From an uncultured Lentisphaeria bacterium (GTDB taxonomy: Bacteria; Verrucomicrobiota; Lentisphaeria; Victivallales; Victivallaceae): DNA of 7,770 nt. The stretch spans positions 1-7,770 of the forward strand of contig CALABZ010000283.1 of NCBI GenBank assembly GCA_937888615.1. Direction: 5' to 3'. Positions 6,635 to 7,770 of the stretch are shown here, in pieces. The position numbers and the translations under genes are program-made. Positions within the stretch are counted from its first letter, which is position 1. Each line of letters starts with the position of its first letter. The notes beneath the pieces were generated by a model, which did not search any database, had not been told where the DNA came from, and saw only the letters and a program-made list of their open reading frames with translations.

Positions 6635-6945
6635 CAGTAACCTTCCATGTCCACAATGGCGAACGACGCGAAATCGCTATCCCATAAATCGCTGTTAAGC
6701 GTGAAATAAGTGGTAAAAATCATGGTCACCACCGCCAGCGCGGCCCAGGCGCTCCGCCAGAGGATGCGTTCCTGCCGCAGCGAAAGCCAGTAAGCACCGC
6801 CGCGCCGCCCGGAAACGGCCGCCATGCGGATTTCGTCCATCGTCGCGCACCGCCATTGCGGCGGCACAGCCGACACCGCGGAATCCGTCAGAAACGCTTC
6901 GCGGAAAACGCGTTCGATCCGATCTACTTTTTCCTTTTTCATCAT
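6634..6945 (-). CDS. Single-pass membrane protein, candidate anti-sigma factor
   Basis: The 103-residue product has a basic N-terminal segment ('MMKKEKVDRIERVFREAFL'), a soluble stretch to about residue 60, one transmembrane helix (about 64-83, 'RSAWAALAVVTMIFTTYFTL') and a short acidic C-terminus. Positive residues before the helix predict a cytoplasmic N-terminus. Its start codon overlaps the sigma-factor stop by four bases (ATGA), the arrangement usual for ECF sigma/anti-sigma pairs. It has only one cysteine (33), so it lacks the HxxxCxxC motif of zinc-type anti-sigma domains. Size and topology are closer to CnrY (about 95 residues, one membrane helix), which holds CnrH by a short N-terminal segment. 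The anti-sigma role rests on context and topology, not on a recognised domain. Confidence 0.7.
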   Translation of the reverse strand: MMKKEKVDRIERVFREAFLTDSAVSAVPPQWRCATMDEIRMAAVSGRRGGAYWLSLRQERILWRSAWAALAVVTMIFTTYFTLNSDLWDSDFASFAIVDMEGY

Positions 6946-7520
6946 CCGTCCATCCCGGCGATCAACAGGCGCATCTTATGACGGGCCCGCATCGCCCTGA
7001 TTTTGGTTTTAGCGATACTCCAGTTCAAGACTTCCGCCGCCTCCTTCAGGAGGCGCCCCTGCAAATAAACCATATCCATCAACAACCGGTCCTCCGGCTT
7101 CAACTGTTCCAGCAACCAGTTCGTCAGCTCGGCCGCCTCCGCGCGGCGGGTCCGGTTCTCGTGCCCGTCAACGGACCGCCCGGCGCTGACATACTCCAGG
7201 AAATCCTGCATATCAACCCCTTCCGGTGCGCCCACGGCCTGATTTTTGGCCGCTCCGCGCTGCCGCCAGTAATCGCAGCAGCACCGCATGGCAATCACCG
7301 ACAGCCAGTTCACGAACGGCTTGCGTCCGGCGTAATCCGGAAGCGAACGCCATGCCGCGACAAAGGCCGTTTGAGCCACATATGCCACATCCTGAGGCGG
7401 AATCCGTTTACCGGCGATGGCGAAAACCTGCGGACCGTACCGCTCCACCAACACATCGAACATGTCGGTCTCGCCTCCGGTAACCCTGGCAATGATTTCC
7501 GTATCACTGATATCTTTCAT
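6942..7520 (-). CDS. ECF-type RNA polymerase sigma factor (sigma-70 family)
   Basis: The 192-residue protein has the two-domain layout of ECF sigma factors. Region 2 (about 8-87) includes 'DVAYVAQTAFVAAWRSLPDY' (44-63) and 'FVNWLSVIAMRCCCDYWRQR' (69-88), the segments that bind core polymerase and the -10 element. Region 4 (about 128-185) includes 'LLEQLKPEDRLLMDMVYLQG' and a helix-turn-helix near 155-182 that reads the -35 element. Region 3 is absent, as expected. The start matches the usual ECF N-terminus ('DTEIIARV..G'). No Shine-Dalgarno precedes the ATG. It heads an operon with a small membrane protein, an LTxxQ-motif periplasmic protein and a lipoprotein, suggesting an envelope- or metal-stress regulator. 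Length matches CnrH (about 190 residues), but the ECF subgroup cannot be set by eye. Confidence 0.93.
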   Translation of the reverse strand: MKDISDTEIIARVTGGETDMFDVLVERYGPQVFAIAGKRIPPQDVAYVAQTAFVAAWRSLPDYAGRKPFVNWLSVIAMRCCCDYWRQRGAAKNQAVGAPEGVDMQDFLEYVSAGRSVDGHENRTRRAEAAELTNWLLEQLKPEDRLLMDMVYLQGRLLKEAAEVLNWSIAKTKIRAMRARHKMRLLIAGMDG

Positions 7521-7525
7521 TCATA

Positions 7526-7553
7526 TAGTCGGATTTGCCGCACCGGCGGTTAC
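7526..7553 (-). promoter_or_regulatory. Candidate ECF-type autoregulated promoter upstream of the sigma factor
   Basis: On the minus strand GTAACC (7553-7548) is followed after exactly 16 bases by CGACTA (7531-7526). This matches the general form of ECF promoters with an AAC-containing -35 and a CGxx -10, as known for SigF-type ECF regulons. No good housekeeping promoter is visible here. A start 5-8 bases after the -10 would fall at or almost at the ATG (7520), implying a leaderless mRNA, which fits the missing ribosome site. Confidence 0.45.
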
Positions 7554-7580
7554 AATTTCCTGAAAATTTAATGACGCCGC

Positions 7581-7770
7581 TTATTTGGAACCTTTTTTCA
7601 GACGCTCGTGAGCGCCCAGGATCAAGTCGCGCGTTTCATCCCAGCCGATACAGGCGTCGGTAATCGATACCCCCGGCAACGGGGAAATCCCCGGAATAAT
7701 CTGCTGTTGTCCGGCGCACAGGTTGCTCTCCAACATCAGGCCGTTGATCGCGGTCTCGCCGGCCAGCAGC
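7581..7770 (-). CDS. 3-deoxy-7-phosphoheptulonate (DAHP) synthase, class I, C-terminal fragment
   Basis: The reading frame enters from the right edge and ends at TAA (7583-7581), giving 63 visible residues. They contain 'GLMLESNLCAGQQ' and 'GVSITDACIGWDET', the conserved final segment of AroF/AroG/AroH-type enzymes (E. coli has ESNL..GNQ and SITDACIGW). The enzyme condenses phosphoenolpyruvate with erythrose-4-phosphate as the committed step of the shikimate pathway, in the cytoplasm. The feedback-binding N-terminal parts lie outside the window, so the isozyme (aroF, aroG or aroH) cannot be chosen. The C-terminus is short and basic ('HERLKKGSK'). Sixty bases without an obvious terminator separate it from the sigma gene, so read-through is possible. 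Confidence 0.93.
   Translation of the reverse strand, partial: LLAGETAINGLMLESNLCAGQQQIIPGISPLPGVSITDACIGWDETRDLILGAHERLKKGSK

Noticed and set aside
7521..7580. Terminator after the DAHP synthase gene
   Set aside because: Only a weak AATTT/AAATT repeat is present, with no G+C stem or T tract.

Overview
This window looks like ordinary chromosome from a Gram-negative-type bacterium with moderately high G+C. My best guess is the PVC superphylum, perhaps Lentisphaerota (Victivallis-like). The basis is the mix of a very large orphan carbohydrate-active-type protein, a ribosomal protein S2 with a long Ala/Glu/Pro/Lys tail, and a sigma-factor module ending in a lipoprotein. The phylum is an inference, because no rRNA or other decisive marker is present.

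Layout: Positions 1-579 (+) hold the 3' end of a beta-rich protein I do not recognise. It converges on the rpsB-tsf operon (2481 to 685, -), which has a near-consensus housekeeping promoter at 2586-2614, a leader of about 100 nt with a 13-codon reading frame, and a clean intrinsic terminator at 629-665. Next is a 1014-residue glycoside-hydrolase-like protein (5732-2688, -). Upstream of it, behind a strong hairpin at 5762-5811, is a compact four-gene operon (7520-5813, -): an ECF sigma factor, a 103-residue single-pass membrane protein, a membrane-anchored protein with two LTxxQ-type motifs (CpxP/Spy/CnrX-like), and a proline-rich lipoprotein. The right edge (7581-7770, -) is the C-terminus of a class I DAHP synthase, the first step of aromatic amino acid synthesis.

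How the genes work together: rpsB and tsf are a textbook translation operon. The most interesting block is the sigma operon. Its first three products match the size and architecture of the Cupriavidus CnrH/CnrY/CnrX metal-responsive system, in which a periplasmic sensor releases the ECF sigma from a small transmembrane anti-sigma. Here the genes are in a different order and a lipoprotein is added. A GTAACC-N16-CGAC element directly before the sigma start codon suggests autoregulation and, if real, a leaderless transcript. The remaining genes show no obvious functional link to one another.
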